A DNA stretch of 64,000 nt from Anticarsia gemmatalis (lineage: Eukaryota > Arthropoda > Insecta > Lepidoptera > Erebidae). Made by a program: the position numbers and the translations under genes. The DNA is taken from assembly GCF_050436995.1 (NCBI RefSeq), contig NC_134753.1:6634001-6698000 (forward strand). Reading direction: 5' to 3'. Of this stretch, positions 15,291-29,000 are shown piece by piece (the stretch's first letter is position 1; every line of letters starts with the position of its first letter). The notes under the pieces were generated by a model, which ran no database searches, had not been told where the DNA came from, and saw nothing but the letters and a program-made list of their open reading frames with translations.

Positions 15291-17909
15291 TTCAAAATAT
15301 ATCTATAAGTAAGTAATTAAATCTAAGTCAAAATATATCTATAAGTAAGATTAGTTTACTTATAAGTCTGCAACCGATTTAATTATCGTTCTTTCGTAAA
15401 ACATTAAAAACTTACATTATTATTTTCAACCATATTATATTAAATTCAGTGGTGGCCTGTCCCGGGAATGCTGCAGGTGCCATGTGAATATAACGTTCTA
15501 TGGTCTCGACAAGCATTGTTTCATTGAAACAATGTAGTTTCGCTGTCATACATATTATTGCTACTATACTAGCTCGCTTTGAACATAGACTGAAGTCGTA
15601 GAGCGTTACTACTGCTATGTTCTTGTATTCAAATTATACTTGGTTATGAATAAGGAACAACATAATTTAAATCAAAACGCATGTTGTAAATAATTACTGT
15701 TTATTTTAGCCTAAATAATGTTTTTGCAAAACAAAAAAGTTTCTGGTTTTCGTTTTTGAATAGTCCTGCAGAGCAATTGAGAAAATTGCCATCTACCGGA
15801 CAAAGGACAAACTTTCTAACTAAGTCATTATTTCCTTACTGAAAACCTAGTCACATGTAATTAGACGGTAACGCGGTACGAAATCCGAGAACCGTGTGTA
15901 CCAGATTACTCACACAGGTAAAAGAACAGCTAATTGTATACATTTTCCTATACTCTGAGAACTTTAAACTGCTACTATATATTATGTGCATACGTAAACT
16001 AGTAATGTTACGGTAAATTATGAATGGTATCAGAATATATTTATTTTCATACAACATGAAATCGTATAATATGTATTTTTCTCGTCAGATTGAAGAACTA
16101 GAAACAACCATCTAATCTCAAAGAAAATATATCTCAATATCGAATCGAAACACAAAGTGTCAAAGCAAAATACAAAAGGAAACTGAAGATGAAGCGAATG
16201 GTAATGGCGCTGGGGTGAGCGCGAAGCATGGAAAATAATGTCTTCGAGGGAAATTACTGCGAAGCTTAGGGGATGCTCTATCTTACACACAGGAAAGGCG
16301 CGAGTGTGTGGGCTAAGTGTCTTTTTTCCAACTTATTTGACGCGTATTTTCTTCCAGTCATGTGCTCCAAACTGGGGGATCACAAAAAAATATAAGAGTG
16401 CAAAAACTCGAGAGAAATGTAATCACTTTGAACATCATCTTGTTTTATAAAAAACATTTGTATTTTTGTTTGTCGAGTGAACATTTACTGCGATTGATGA
16501 GATTTTATCTTGTAATAGAAAGCGAGCGATTCCAATATATGAATTCACGTTCATTGCGTCGACAATGTCACCCTGGAGAATGCAAGCAGGATCTAATAAA
16601 GAATGTAGTCGCGCGGAGCGCCCTAGGTTTATACTCGTACAATGTGTTGTGTACCAGCATTGATATTTTGCGCTAGCTTGTGCTTGCAATTTTTCCTGTA
16701 ATCTTTTTCTGTATCTATTTGCTCTTTTATATAGGTGTGAATCTTTTACCATCGGTGAAGGCTTACTTACTGGTATTTCTTTCTTTTTGCTGAAAAGAGC
16801 ACACATAATTTTGTTATCAAAAACAGATATATAACTAGGAAAAAGGATATTTATAGAACAAAATATATAAAAATAGTGCGTATTTTCACAGATCTGAAAC
16901 ACCAAAACACACCGTCGTCATCCTGTTCCCTATTTATGCGTCTCGTCGTTCAGCCACGCACGTTGTGACTACGCACTTGACCTTTTTGAGGGACGACTCG
17001 CCGGTGAGATAATTGTACACACGATTATATAACTACGTATAATCACTTACCCTATATATCTGCGGTAAATTCGTTTAACATACATGACCTTTAAATGTTT
17101 AGAGCATTGAGATTGTAATTTAAAAAGGTAATTCCGTCTATGTCTTCCAAATAAAGAAAACTCACACCAAAAATTCTAGCTCTTATTAGTAATGATGACT
17201 ACAATTGTTGGAACTACATTAAACACACTTAAAACTTATTTTTTTATTTTCGTAGAGGAATAAAACTCACGACTTCCTTGAGCTATAAGTTTGTCATAAC
17301 TACTGCACTTAAACACCTCTTAATTCTTCAATTCAACAATACATATTACTAATCTATCTTTCCGAGTATTAAACTATCTATTTTACGTAACTGTTACCTT
17401 CACGCTAACACCTTCATTAATCATCGTACATTTACGTAAGTTTCTCCTAACATTGTAGCAGATATGAAGACTTGTTGATTGTACTTGATTATAATTATAT
17501 CGTCATTGACAGATCCATAATTGAGCGCTTCTATTGTTTAGCGATAGTTATTGCTTATGCTATTGCTCTATGATATACTGGGAATTTCACGAGGCGCTCA
17601 ATACGGAACTCTCCTATCAGTGGCGCAATTACCTCCTGTTATTTTGTCACTACCAATTCTATACTCAATAGAAGCCAAAGGCTCAATTATTGCATTTCGA
17701 AAGAACTATTCTTTGTAAGGAATTTTTAATGTCAAACACTCCCGATACGTACATAGGTAAGACGATATCGTCGAAAGTTCTTCCGTTTGAACCATTTAGC
17801 ACTTGAAACTAAAGTTAGATCCGACAACTTTTCTTATTTTATAAGGAAAATTTTACCTTACCTAATTCCGTAGTGATTATTTGTAAATCGTATCTAAATA
17901 TATTCTTAA
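15291..17909. other. non-coding, one unassigned open frame
   Basis: No recognised gene. The longest minus-strand frame, 16435-16905 (156 codons), has a Lys/Arg-rich middle (about 16650-16790) containing a YKRANRYRKRLQEKLQAQ stretch, preceded by an acceptor-like CTCTTTTCAG. It matches no family I know and has no clear donor, so it is not called as a gene. Confidence 0.4.
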
Positions 17910-18127
17910 CTAGAGGCCGCCCGCGACTTCGTCCGCTTGGAAACCCTTCCTGTGTAAATCCTGATCCCTCGGTAACTCCGGGATATAAATTAGCCTATGC
18001 GTTATTCTGGGTCTTCAGCTATTCAACGTACAACATTTCATCGTAATCGATTCAGTAGTATTTGCGTAAAAGAGTAAGAAACGTCCTTACATAGTCACAA
18101 ACTTTAGCATTTATAATATTAGTAGGA
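17910..18127 (-). mobile_element. Helitron-like element, second subfamily
   Basis: On the minus strand the element starts TCCTACTAATATTATAAATG and ends with a GC-rich GGACGAAGTCGCGGGC segment followed by CTCTAG. The flanks are A and T, so the insertion is again between A and T. It shares the ACTAATATTATAAA block with the Lep1 copies but differs in the body (AAAGTTTGTGA and ACGCAAATACTACTGAA), so it is a related but separate subfamily. It is 218 bp long and non-coding. Confidence 0.72.
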
Positions 18128-18420
18128 TATTTTTATTATATTCCTATCGCTACGTTGGAAAGCTACGAAAGTTGTTTCTATGAAAGCGATACTACTGATT
18201 CGATACTAAAAGAAACATATTGGCTTGGAAATAAATCAACTTAAGAATATCGGTTACTATAGCGCCCGTAAACGGTGGCTTGGTAACGTCTCTATTTATC
18301 AGTGATATCAATATATTATGTACCAAGTTTTGTATTATCGTAATCTGTTACTGTAAATAGACACAAATAACTAAATGATGGGTTATGAACTTTGCCTATT
18401 ACTTACACTATTATACATTA

Positions 18421-18660
18421 CTAGCTGACCCGCGCAACTTCGCTTTAGTCACATAAGAGAGAATGAGTCAAAATTGTCACCCTTTTTGTAACATTTATTA
18501 CTGTTACTCTGCTCCTATTGGTCGTAACGTGATGATATATAGCCTATAACCTTCCTCGATAAATGGGCTATCTAACACTGAAATATTTTTTCAAATCGGA
18601 CCCGTAGTTCCTGAGATTAGCAAACAAACAAACTCTTCAGCTTTATAATATTAGTTTAGA
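18421..18660 (-). mobile_element. Helitron-like element, Lep1 type, full length
   Basis: A 240-bp minus-strand copy of the element at 15035-15290. It begins TCTAAACTAATATTATAAAG and ends GGGTCAGCTAG, flanked by A and T. The GTTT run is shortened and the AACGCG block after it is lost. With the plus-strand copy it forms a long inverted pair about 3.1 kb apart. Confidence 0.82.
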
Positions 18661-21600
18661 TACCAACAACTATAGTTCGACAACTTAGTAGAGAGCCTTG
18701 GCGCGTACGATTTATCTGAACTAGATAACAGGAATGGAAACTATTTAAGACATCAGTTAAAATATCTGTGGATAGTAACTAGTTTAATGAATGATTTGAA
18801 ATGAGGAGGTTTATATTATTATCTTAAACGTCTAATCTTGTTAAAGAACATAAGGTTTCATTTTCGACTCCACAATCGTGATGAGAAGATAAAATGGTAT
18901 CACGTATTTATGTTTTTAAATTCTAAATATCGGTTAAGGACGATTACACTTTAGTAAAAGTTTGTAATTTAATTTTAGGATAGATACACAGGTTTTAAAG
19001 AATGTAATATTTCGATTTTACATAATTGTACGTTTAGTCAATAATAGGTTTGTAAGTAGTTCGTGATCGCCCTTCTGAAATAATTCCCTTGCCTCATTTG
19101 TATTTGAAACTGATCATTATTGTAAAGCAATTACCATTGTTAATAAGCTAGCATATTTAGTATCGAATAACAGTCGTGAACAGTGCTGAGGGAAGTTAAT
19201 TGTATTCGCTGGATATTATTTTTTCCGAATTTCTACGATTTTTAGTGACTTAGCAATGACACCTCTTTAGTGATTAAATATTGCTTTTTGAAATGATGTA
19301 GTGATCTTTTAAATCGTCAAATTGGGAACTTGTACGAACTAAAGCCTCTATGTTGACGCTTGTTGTAAGGGTAAAGTGAAATAAAATATTAGATAAAATA
19401 TTGAAGCTTTTATTTACAAAATTACCAACATATAATATCACTTTGGGAATTTGCAGGTTTACTTGCATAACGCCATAAATATACATACCTATTTATTACT
19501 ATTCAATAAAAACAATAGTGATTACAATTCCTCAATTGTTTACTTACAGTATGCCTACTATTATAGTAGGTATAGAATGTTACGACAAAAATGTTCATGT
19601 AATGATTATTGGAAGTACAATAATTGTAATACCTAAGTACTATTATTATGAAAATAATGTTAATGATAAAAAGTGTTTTCCAGTACATTCGTTATCGAGA
19701 TGCGCCCACCGTCTATGTATCGTAGCTATAACTAAGATTTCATAAGTGCATTTTCGTTAATTACAAGGCTGCTGCTATTTTGATCCTTATTTCAATAAGG
19801 ACAAGGTACAGAGTAGCGTCGAAGATTTTCGTACATGTGATATTATAAGAATTCGAACTATTGAATAAATAACAATAAGATATATCTATTTTCATGTCTT
19901 GATTTTGTACCGAAGTATCAGAATATGGCACGACGAGACCTTGAAAGCTGAGACGATTTCAAAGTCAAATATTTTTCAATATATATTTGAATGCAAAGAT
20001 TCGTAAACTTCAAACGTTAAACTTTTAGACTATAGAAGAATAAATTATGAAACTTTTTGGAATTTTTTATTTCATTTTATTCAGAAAACAAGTAGTGGTG
20101 GGCGCGTTATATTAAGGAAAATGTCCATATTATTGTAGTGTTAAAATGTTAAGAAGCATACATGTTCTGCAATGATTTATTCACAATAATTTATGCTTTG
20201 CAAATTTATTAGTCACTTTAAATATTAATTATCAAATAAAATTTTATTTCTGAACGACATAACGTATTTTTTATATGATTGTACTAATGAAGTCGAAACT
20301 AGTATTGGGGTTTACTAAAAAGGATTATACTAAAATATTTATGATTAAAAACGTTATATCACTTTGTTAGTAATCTATAGTCTCACTTCATTAGTACAGT
20401 CAAGTACTTAATTGTAGAAGTCCTTGTGTAAAAAAATATTTTAAAGGAGTCCTCCGCTATTGACTCTACTCTGCGTTTAGACGCAAATCCCTAACAATAC
20501 CTAATATATACAAGCAAACTTTATTTTCAAGTCGTAGAATACATTTACAATTTCGTTGAAAAACCTTTCATATCACAATACAGGAGAAACCTTTAAAATA
20601 TTCTTTGTTTCATTTTAACAGGACTCTATTCACTTGTAAGTTGCTCAAAGAAACTGAAATCATTTTATTTGGCATTTATCTATTTACTACAAAGCGTAAT
20701 TTACATTTATTGTCACAGGTGTGAGAAGAAAACGACAAATAATCATATTAGAAATATAAAGTAAATCATTTTATCGTTATACGGTATTATTATGCGACTT
20801 ATATAATTTTTATTTACAACAATTTATGTTACAATTTTTAATACGTAATAACAATAATGCCTGGTTGTATATCTACACAAACATGACATAGATATGTTTC
20901 AGACTTCGTAAAATAATCGATTATAAAACACCGCCTGATCGCTGAAAACATTTACAAATCAAAGTAACAATAGAAACTTTCTAGATTTGAAGTTTTCAAC
21001 TTCGCAATTAACACGCTCATAGGTATTCTTTGTTTTAGCCAGCATTTCGGAGTAAATGAATTGTACATACTTTACCTAAACCTTTTTAATGAAACTTGTG
21101 TATTCTAATTTGCCCACACATCACAGAAATTCGTGTGGGTGTTGCGTAAGTTAGTTAAGAGGGACTCATCACTTGTGTGCACAAAGTGAAATATCCTCTG
21201 GGTCAATTAAAATGTCAAATTACAGTCATAGAGAAAATGATTCGTTAAATTAAATTCTTAATTTCCTGTAGAACTGTGTAATTCACGGCGTTTCATACAG
21301 CTGTGTACTGATTTACAATATAACGAATATACTGTATTGCAATTCCTGACACGTTCTAAATGCAAGCTGTCAGTAACTTATGAATGTTACATGACAATTC
21401 AGCTGAGAATCCGCGACGCGAATAATCTTCAGTAGCAGCTAGCAGCGTGCTTAGGTTATTCCGCTCCTATTTGATTTGAGCTGCGCACCGCGAAATGGAA
21501 ACTTTTATTGCCGGTCAAAAGATACCTACACAGTCTTTTATCGAGAATGTTATATTACCTAACGGAAATCTTTTGTTTTCATATGAATTGAACATTTATT

Positions 21601-22701
21601 AATTACATATCTAACAATTCGCAACGCGTAAAACCCTTTCAAGTTACTGGTAATAAATCAGTACACGCTGTAAAGGCAAGGACACTTAACGTGTTCATAA
21701 TTGGCATGACTACAGTCGGGTTCCTATAATTTATACGTTATAGATAATAGAAGGGATTAAGGGGCAGACAAGCCGTCGTAGGCGATCGGTCCCGGTCGAT
21801 GAATGAAACCCGCAACACAATTAGAAGGTAATACCGATGCCACCTAGAATAACATATTGGCTCATACCGGCTTTCACCGTGAACAACGTCCCACTGTCGA
21901 TAGGCTTAACCCAGCAAGTTCCGAGACAAACCCTGTATACCTATCCAACGTTCCGAACTCAATTTTAATACTTTTATAATATTTTATATGATACACAGCA
22001 TTTATACACTAGCCTTTCGCATCGATTGAACGAATCTATCGTTACAGGTGCGGCATTTTTTATCAACAAACAGACAGTTAAAATATACTGGAAGACAAAA
22101 CAATAACGATAGAAATCACTTTATATAAACAATGCGACTCAGAGCTTTTATAGATTAAGTATTTGCACACGTATAAAATCGTTTAGTTTAAAAATCTATT
22201 TACAATAATTTCTATCTACTCCTATAACGTTGTTATAAGACCCTCCAATGTGTTCGATCGAAAACCGTATGTGACATTCAGTGTCCTGAGAATTCATAAG
22301 CTACATTATTTAAACACGCCCTGACATTGTGATTATATTTTTACTTATAAGTGACACAGATACGCGTGTGTCAAGGAAAACTATAACAATTTTCAATATA
22401 AATGAATAGCTCTTTATTAATATACACCTAACAAAATACAGTAAAGTTTATCAATTCAGAATTCACCGTTGTGCTTGGAAACCTATAATTAAGAATATAA
22501 TTGAATAATAAGGTACTTATGTCGTTTTTACGATAGTGATATACTGTTTTAATATTAAATACTTACTGACTATCATGTTCGGGTGTGGGAAGTTTCATCA
22601 GTTTTATAATGAAATAGGAAAAATCGTTAACAATGTTATAAATCCGGAACTTACGTGGTATTGTACTCCAGTTAGCAGTCAGTAGGCAGTTAGACTAGTC
22701 G
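18661..22701. other. 3' flank of Tmtc2, no gene recognised
   Basis: AT-rich, no supported coding sequence. It holds the small inverted-repeat element at 20277-20401. Open frames near 19274-19745 overlap each other on both strands in simple AT-rich sequence and look accidental. Confidence 0.5.
20277..20401. repeat. short element with terminal inverted repeats
   Basis: The ends are inverted copies: GATTGTACTAATGAAGT at the left and, read on the minus strand, GACTGTACTAATGAAGT at the right, with one mismatch over 17 bases. The 90-bp interior is AT-rich and non-coding. The size and TIRs resemble a MITE. No clear target-site duplication is visible, so the class is unknown. Confidence 0.5.
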
Positions 22702-22707
22702 TTTATT
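22702..22707 (-). promoter_or_regulatory. candidate poly(A) signal for Tmtc2
   Basis: AATAAA on the minus strand, about 180 bases after the Tmtc2 stop. It is the first canonical hexamer downstream. The variant ATTAAA at 22763-22768 is closer (about 120 bases) and is an alternative. Position is the only support. Confidence 0.45.
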
Positions 22708-22888
22708 TGGTCTTCATTTACAAGCACAGGCAATAGAAGCCTAGTAAATAAAATAAATATAATTTAATGGCTTATGTACAAACGCATAAAATAAATTGTA
22801 TCTGTTACTAACAATATCTTTGGCAATTGACATCCTATTTCATCTATTTGATGTGTCGATTTACATGAGGCCTATAAGTGACTATATA

Positions 22889-23056
22889 TTATTTTCTGCG
22901 TTGTTTACTCATCAGTGCTCGAACTCTTTTAAGGTTTGTGATGGTGATTTCGTCGTTAGGTTGTAGCTGTAGCGCTCTGCGGTAGGAGGTGGCGGCGGCC
23001 GCATACTTCCCGTTAAGATGTAGTATAGCGCCAAGATTGGAATGGTACTCGGCATC
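22889..23056 (-). CDS. Tmtc2: Tmtc2 last exon: TPR 9 and stop
   Basis: Acceptor TGGTTGCAG before 23056, phase 0; TAA stop at 22891-22889. It encodes 55 residues: DAEYHSNLGAILHLNGKY, the helix YRRALQLQPNDEIT, then a basic tail ending SKQRRK. NLGAILHLNG followed by ALQLxPxDxIT is the C-terminal signature of TMTC2. The tail ends in basic residues but is not a KKxx retrieval signal. Confidence 0.94.
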   Translation of the reverse strand, partial: DAEYHSNLGAILHLNGKYAAAATSYRRALQLQPNDEITITNLKRVRALMSKQRRK

Positions 23057-26000
23057 CTGCAACCAAAGCGACATTCTATTCCAAGTCCGTCGAAGTACGA
23101 TGTTTAATTAACTGCTAAACGAAATGCGGCGAATCGAATACTGTTGAATTACGCCAACGTTAATTACCTTTGAGATCTTTGCTTGCGCATGTATTTTTGT
23201 TGTGTTTGCAGATATTATAATTGGCAAAAATATCGTATTTTCATGTTATCTCAATGTAAAGGTTCGAGAAATACCTTTATAATATTTACAAGGTAAAAAT
23301 ATCAAAAGGGTAGAGCTTTTATTTCTCTCGTATTTTTAAAACATAGGGCTGCTGTTATCGAATTATTGGACAACAAAAGGTAAACGTTACAGACGTTTTG
23401 GTCAAACCTTTCACAATTTAGAAATATTTTCGGCGGTGAATCCGCGTTGGCTGGCGTTACGGTACAGGTGGCCACACACCAAATAAACTAAAACGTAAAA
23501 TAACACGTTTGAAACGCTCGCCCTTGTTGATTCATTTTTGTTTATTCACATGCATTCTTTTCTTTCATCTATTTTTTCTTCAATCTTGTTCATGTAATTT
23601 CTGCATTACAGTGAACAGTTTTTCAATTGTAATGAGAAAAGTAAGAAAAATTTAACTGCTCGTTTTAATTGACACTAGTTTCCTCATTCGAACAAATTAG
23701 TTATACGAATTTAAATTCGTAAACTGGGACGTTAACAGTCCAATTATCTAGTTTCAAATCCGTTGAAAGCTGTCTGTTTCCACTAAAATAATACAATTAT
23801 AAATCAGTTAAGTAGGTACTCAACGTTCTTGTTGTAAAATGAACGGGCTAAATGGTGATATTCGGGCAAGGTCGGTATAAATCTTCAAAGGACAAAGGTA
23901 GGCTGGCAACACATGTGTCCAGTCCCGGTATAATTGGTAGCACAAAGATCAAAACACGGGGTACAAAGAAAATAGCCCACGGGTAGGCCTTGATCTGACC
24001 ATAGTTGTTTAAACAAGCAATTGCTCATTTCTCTATTGAACCCTACCCCTTTGTTCAACCATACGTTTAGAACCAGTCAATAGTCACCGGATCTGTCAAA
24101 GGTTGGACTTGAATGGTTCTCTTAGAAATATTACGTTGCAGTAAGAAATTATAGCTTTGAATGGAAACGAAGTTAAATTTTTTACAGTAACGGTTGTATC
24201 AATTTACAGTAACCCTATTTATACATTATATGTATGTATATCGATGAAAATTGATATTTATTTTAACATGACATAATTTGCGTAGGTTTCCTATCATATC
24301 AAGTGTATTTGAGTTAGACATATTTAACGATGATATCGGTAAAACATACGTTTTACTATTAATAAACAAAAAATATATTTCTTCAGTTTTAGCAGCTTTA
24401 TAATTGACCTAAATACATATTAACGCACACGTTCGTCGGTAACTTGTCCTCACTGCAGGTCTCTTGTGATCGTACAACCTAAATAAATATTCAACTTGTT
24501 ACGCACGTTACACCTTGCCTTCTATTTTAAACGATCCTTTATTCTAAATGTCGTTGGAAAACATGACAGAGCCTTTTGGATCGTCCGTCTGAGGGACATT
24601 TTCAGTACTACGGCTACTGTTTGTAGCCAGTACTGAGAATGTCGTTTATACTTCCTCTTTTTCTTTGGATAATATGAGAACTGACCCAACAAAAAATATT
24701 CCACTTTAAATATAAGTGTGACAAGAAAATGACAGAAACTGGCGGTCTTGGTTAGAATTTGCTGACCACATTTTCACACCATTTTCCTCATTGAATACAA
24801 TGAATACATAACTATATTTAAAGATTTCTTATAGGTTACTTACTTCTGGGTTTAGTTGTACTGCCCGCGCGTACCACCGCTCCGCCGAGCGGCACCGTCG
24901 CGCGTCTCTAAGTGCCCGCGCGGCTGACGCTGCCCGAGCGCCGTCACTGGGCGAGAGCTGAGCTGCTGTTACTAACTGCTCTGCTGACTCCCGAAGCCGA
25001 CGTTGTGATCTCAGAAACATACCTGGTTGAAAACATACGATGGTTGAAATATTGATCTAATAAATGGATCAACCAAGAACATGTTTGAACAATAATTTCA
25101 ATAACATTTTTCGAAAACAGTTTAATAATCATGTTCATCGTTATAAAGCGTATTAAAAAAATTCATTAGTCACATTATCAATTGTGAAAACACATTAACG
25201 TTATAACCGCTGAAATGAAATACAGCTCTACAATCCGACCTATTTAGTTACAAAAAGTATTTACATTGTGTGGATAAAGAAAACAACCTTCCGCTGCTCC
25301 ATGAATATAATGTCCACGAATGTAATTTATCGCTACATTCTACAAGAGTGTTAAGACAAATAGTCCTTTCTCGACTTTTTATTGTCCCGTGTTTCTAAGA
25401 GTCCCGACGTCATTGTGAAAAAATATTAAGAAAAACTACGTACCAAACTGATCTCTAACTGATGGATCATTCGGCGCTAACGTTAGTGCTTTTTTAAACC
25501 ACATTTCGGCTTCCATACTCCTACTGGCCTGTAACAAAATATTTTATTAATAACACTGTCAGGTTTAATACCTTTGCCGCAATGATTAGCTCGAGAAAGC
25601 ACTTGCGTGGTGCTGTAATTCTTATAACAGAATAATTGATCAGTGCGGCGTCGGTAGACGGTCCTTAAGGAATAATAAAGTGATGATAGTAAATAACTAA
25701 TGGTTTTGCTTGGAACATTTCTGACACCACTGTTTTGGTGAATAAGTTTTTTACTGCTGCTAGCAAGATTCAAAATAATAATTTCAAAATTATGATTCGT
25801 ATACAAATTCCTTATCAAATTCACGAATCAGTCTTTAGTATCTTTCTTGTATCTAGAACACTGGCTATTTATAGCCGCAGCTAAGAGTTGGTATCCTGTG
25901 GGGTCGTTCCAAGCGTTGTCAAACAAGGAGTATCGCTATCTCGTACCTTCTATTGGAAAACAACGAAGACAAAGCCAATTCGTTGTGACTAACGACAAAC

Positions 26001-29000
26001 TATAGAAATTGTATGACAGTTTAACTGAGAAATATATGCAATTCGAAAGAATCTATCTAGACAGTAGGCCTAAGGAAAGATAAATTGAATTAGTGAAGAT
26101 ATAATAAGTGCTTACATTTCTAGCGAGTATTTGAGCTAGTGTGACGTGCGTGCCGGCGTGGTGCGGTGACGCTGCTAGTGCTGACAGCAAGCTGTGTTCA
26201 GCCATCGGCCACTGCTGTAGTTGAACGTAAATCTCACCCACCATTGATAACACGCTCTGTAACAAATATATCTATTTAAAACTTGAAAATTAACAAAGAA
26301 ATTAAAAAAAGGAAGCATTGAACGCAACAGCTCTCCTAGTAGATTTGTCCTTACTTGACTGTGAGTGTGTAAACTATTGCACTTCAATAAATAAAATAGT
26401 TGTTGCAATATTGCCAAGGATACGCCTTATTTCCACCACTCTGGATATAGAATTTTCTTACTACTCCTAAGTTTGATTTGAATTTGAATTAAAATGAAAC
26501 GCTCTCTTGAATACCTATTACAAAGCCAAAACTGTTTTATTGCGTCGAGTAAAATCACATTCAATTTATATTTTAAAAAGTTTCGAAACTCGTTTTTTCG
26601 TGTGGGCGGTGCATACGGTTTGGATTGTAGCCAGTTAAGGCCAACTGAGAGAATACATCGGCACGTGTCTACTTTATACTAGTACGATAACTATGTTGAA
26701 TGCTTGTTAAAATGCGACGTGCCTTAAAGTTGTAAGGTTCGCTTACATGTCGCGTCCAGCCAACGATGGGTGTGTTTGTATCTGGCAGTATTTGTAGCGC
26801 TTCTTTGTACGCTGAAAGCGCTTTATGCCAGTGTCCCCGTTGTGAATGAAGCGCTGCAAGTTGTACGAGGGCTGACACTCTTGCAGCGTCGTGTTCTCGC
26901 CGGTCCCGGACCCGGACACCTTCGGCTCGAGAGCCGGCCCGCAGCGTACTCGCCGCTTCAGCGAGGCGCCCGTCAGCCATCAATGAAGTTCCGAGATTCA
27001 CGTAGGCCACTAAAAATATTTACACAATTCAAATTTCACGTTGAAAGTTATATTACAATATTCTTAAGGTCCTGAATATTAAATTGAAATATCCTAATAA
27101 TAAGCAATCGATATTAATACCGAGCTCAACTCTAACCACGAACAGTTGGGATAGCAATATGGCTACACTTATTACTAGTTTTAGTTCCACTCAACCACAC
27201 AACTAGTTTATTACACACAAGTTCTAAACAGAGAACAACTTCACTATGAAGTTTTGAACTGGTTAGTTAGAAATATTTAAAATATGTATTTTAAACTTTC
27301 CGGTGTTTACAAGTTCTATTGTTGAAATGCTTTGTTGAAAGTTATTCTTGTATTGTACTTAACAATGAAAATTTTATAAACCCTTTAATTTCCAAAACAA
27401 TAAGCAAAATTAGAACAGAATAAAGAGTCGACCGACCCTCTACAAAATAATTTGATTGGACAATCAAATTATTAGTAAAAGCTATGAAGAAATACCAACG
27501 AGGCTTTGTTTTTAATAATTAATTTATCTCAAGTACTTACGAGCCATTGAAGGTCTAAAGTAAATTGCTCTCTCGAAACTTTTGATAGCATCGCTGTAGC
27601 GTCTTTGGTTTTGGAGCAATATTCCCCTGAAACAAAGATACATACATATTATAAGATTATAAATTCAAATTAGTTTCCCAAATTCTATATTAAACAATCA
27701 AACCGTCCTGAAAATTGCAAATAGGGTTTTAACTGATGACAATCTGAAATTATTTATTAAAATTTTGCATTTCGAGATTTTGAGTTCAAATTGGATGACT
27801 TCTTGTTAATTCACTGGCATAATACTATTAGGCAAATACGAACATATCTAGTAGAATATGAATATCATGACGTATCAATCCCGGCAGGATGTTGGTCCCC
27901 CGTTCTGAAATTTAATTTCCTAGATGCCTCTTACCACTGACGCGGAAGTAAAACCGACCAGAAAAGAGGATACTCTATTTAATAGAGGTAAAATATCAGC
28001 ACACGTTTACATTTAATACCTCGTACTTTATTCATATCAGAGTTTTATATTCGTGATTTGATTGTAGTCAAATTTATATATCAGAGAAAGGAAAAACTGA
28101 TCTATACTTTTAGAGCGCTCAAAAAGCTCACACGCAGTTTGAATTGTCAATCAGTCGGTTGTCTGTAGCGGGAGAGCTTATAGAGAACAGTGACTATTTG
28201 TCGTATATCCGTTCTATTCATTCTATTCATCTTTCACAGGCACATCACAGTCACCTTTTGTGACGTATTCATGTGACGTGTGAAATATTGAACCAGCCGA
28301 CGTGCACTCCGAGCCGAAGTTGCAAAGCTTTCATATTTCCGCGTTAATACTGCGTTTCCTAGTTTCACATTCGGTGCTAATTAGTGATGAGCACTTTGCT
28401 GCTCCCAAATTCATAGCTCATCAAACGTTGTTTCACATTGCGATGCTGATTCGTGCTTTCGGCTTGCATATTTTGATTGTAGAGAACAATGATTATGGGA
28501 TCGATTGTGGTTGACAAACCAAAATCAGTTTCATTCCGTATTAGAAGCCAACATTAGTCAAACGCAGATAACTTGACTCTATTCGATTATACTCTATATA
28601 TGATTGCAAAATAGTAAAGCATTTTAAATGAAGATATTAATAAGTATTATTAATTAAAAACACATCACATATTCTGTAATGTAAACCCACATAGTGTAAT
28701 GCCCACTCCGTCTTTGACAAGCCGCCACAGCGGGTAGTTTACGATCAAACAATTGGACGGCATTATTACACGAGCACAATGCAAAACGTCAGCGGTAATG
28801 AAACATCACCTGATATAACTGTAGTGGGTTATAAAAGCTGTATAGATAGATGCGGCAGTGCAATATTGTCCGCATGAATAATGCAGGCCCACAACGAGGC
28901 TGCTTCTACGTGGGACCAACGTACACTAATGAGAACCATCCAGCCCGGTCGGGCTATTATACCTCCTCTTCGCGAGCAATAATTTGTTACTAATTCCCTT

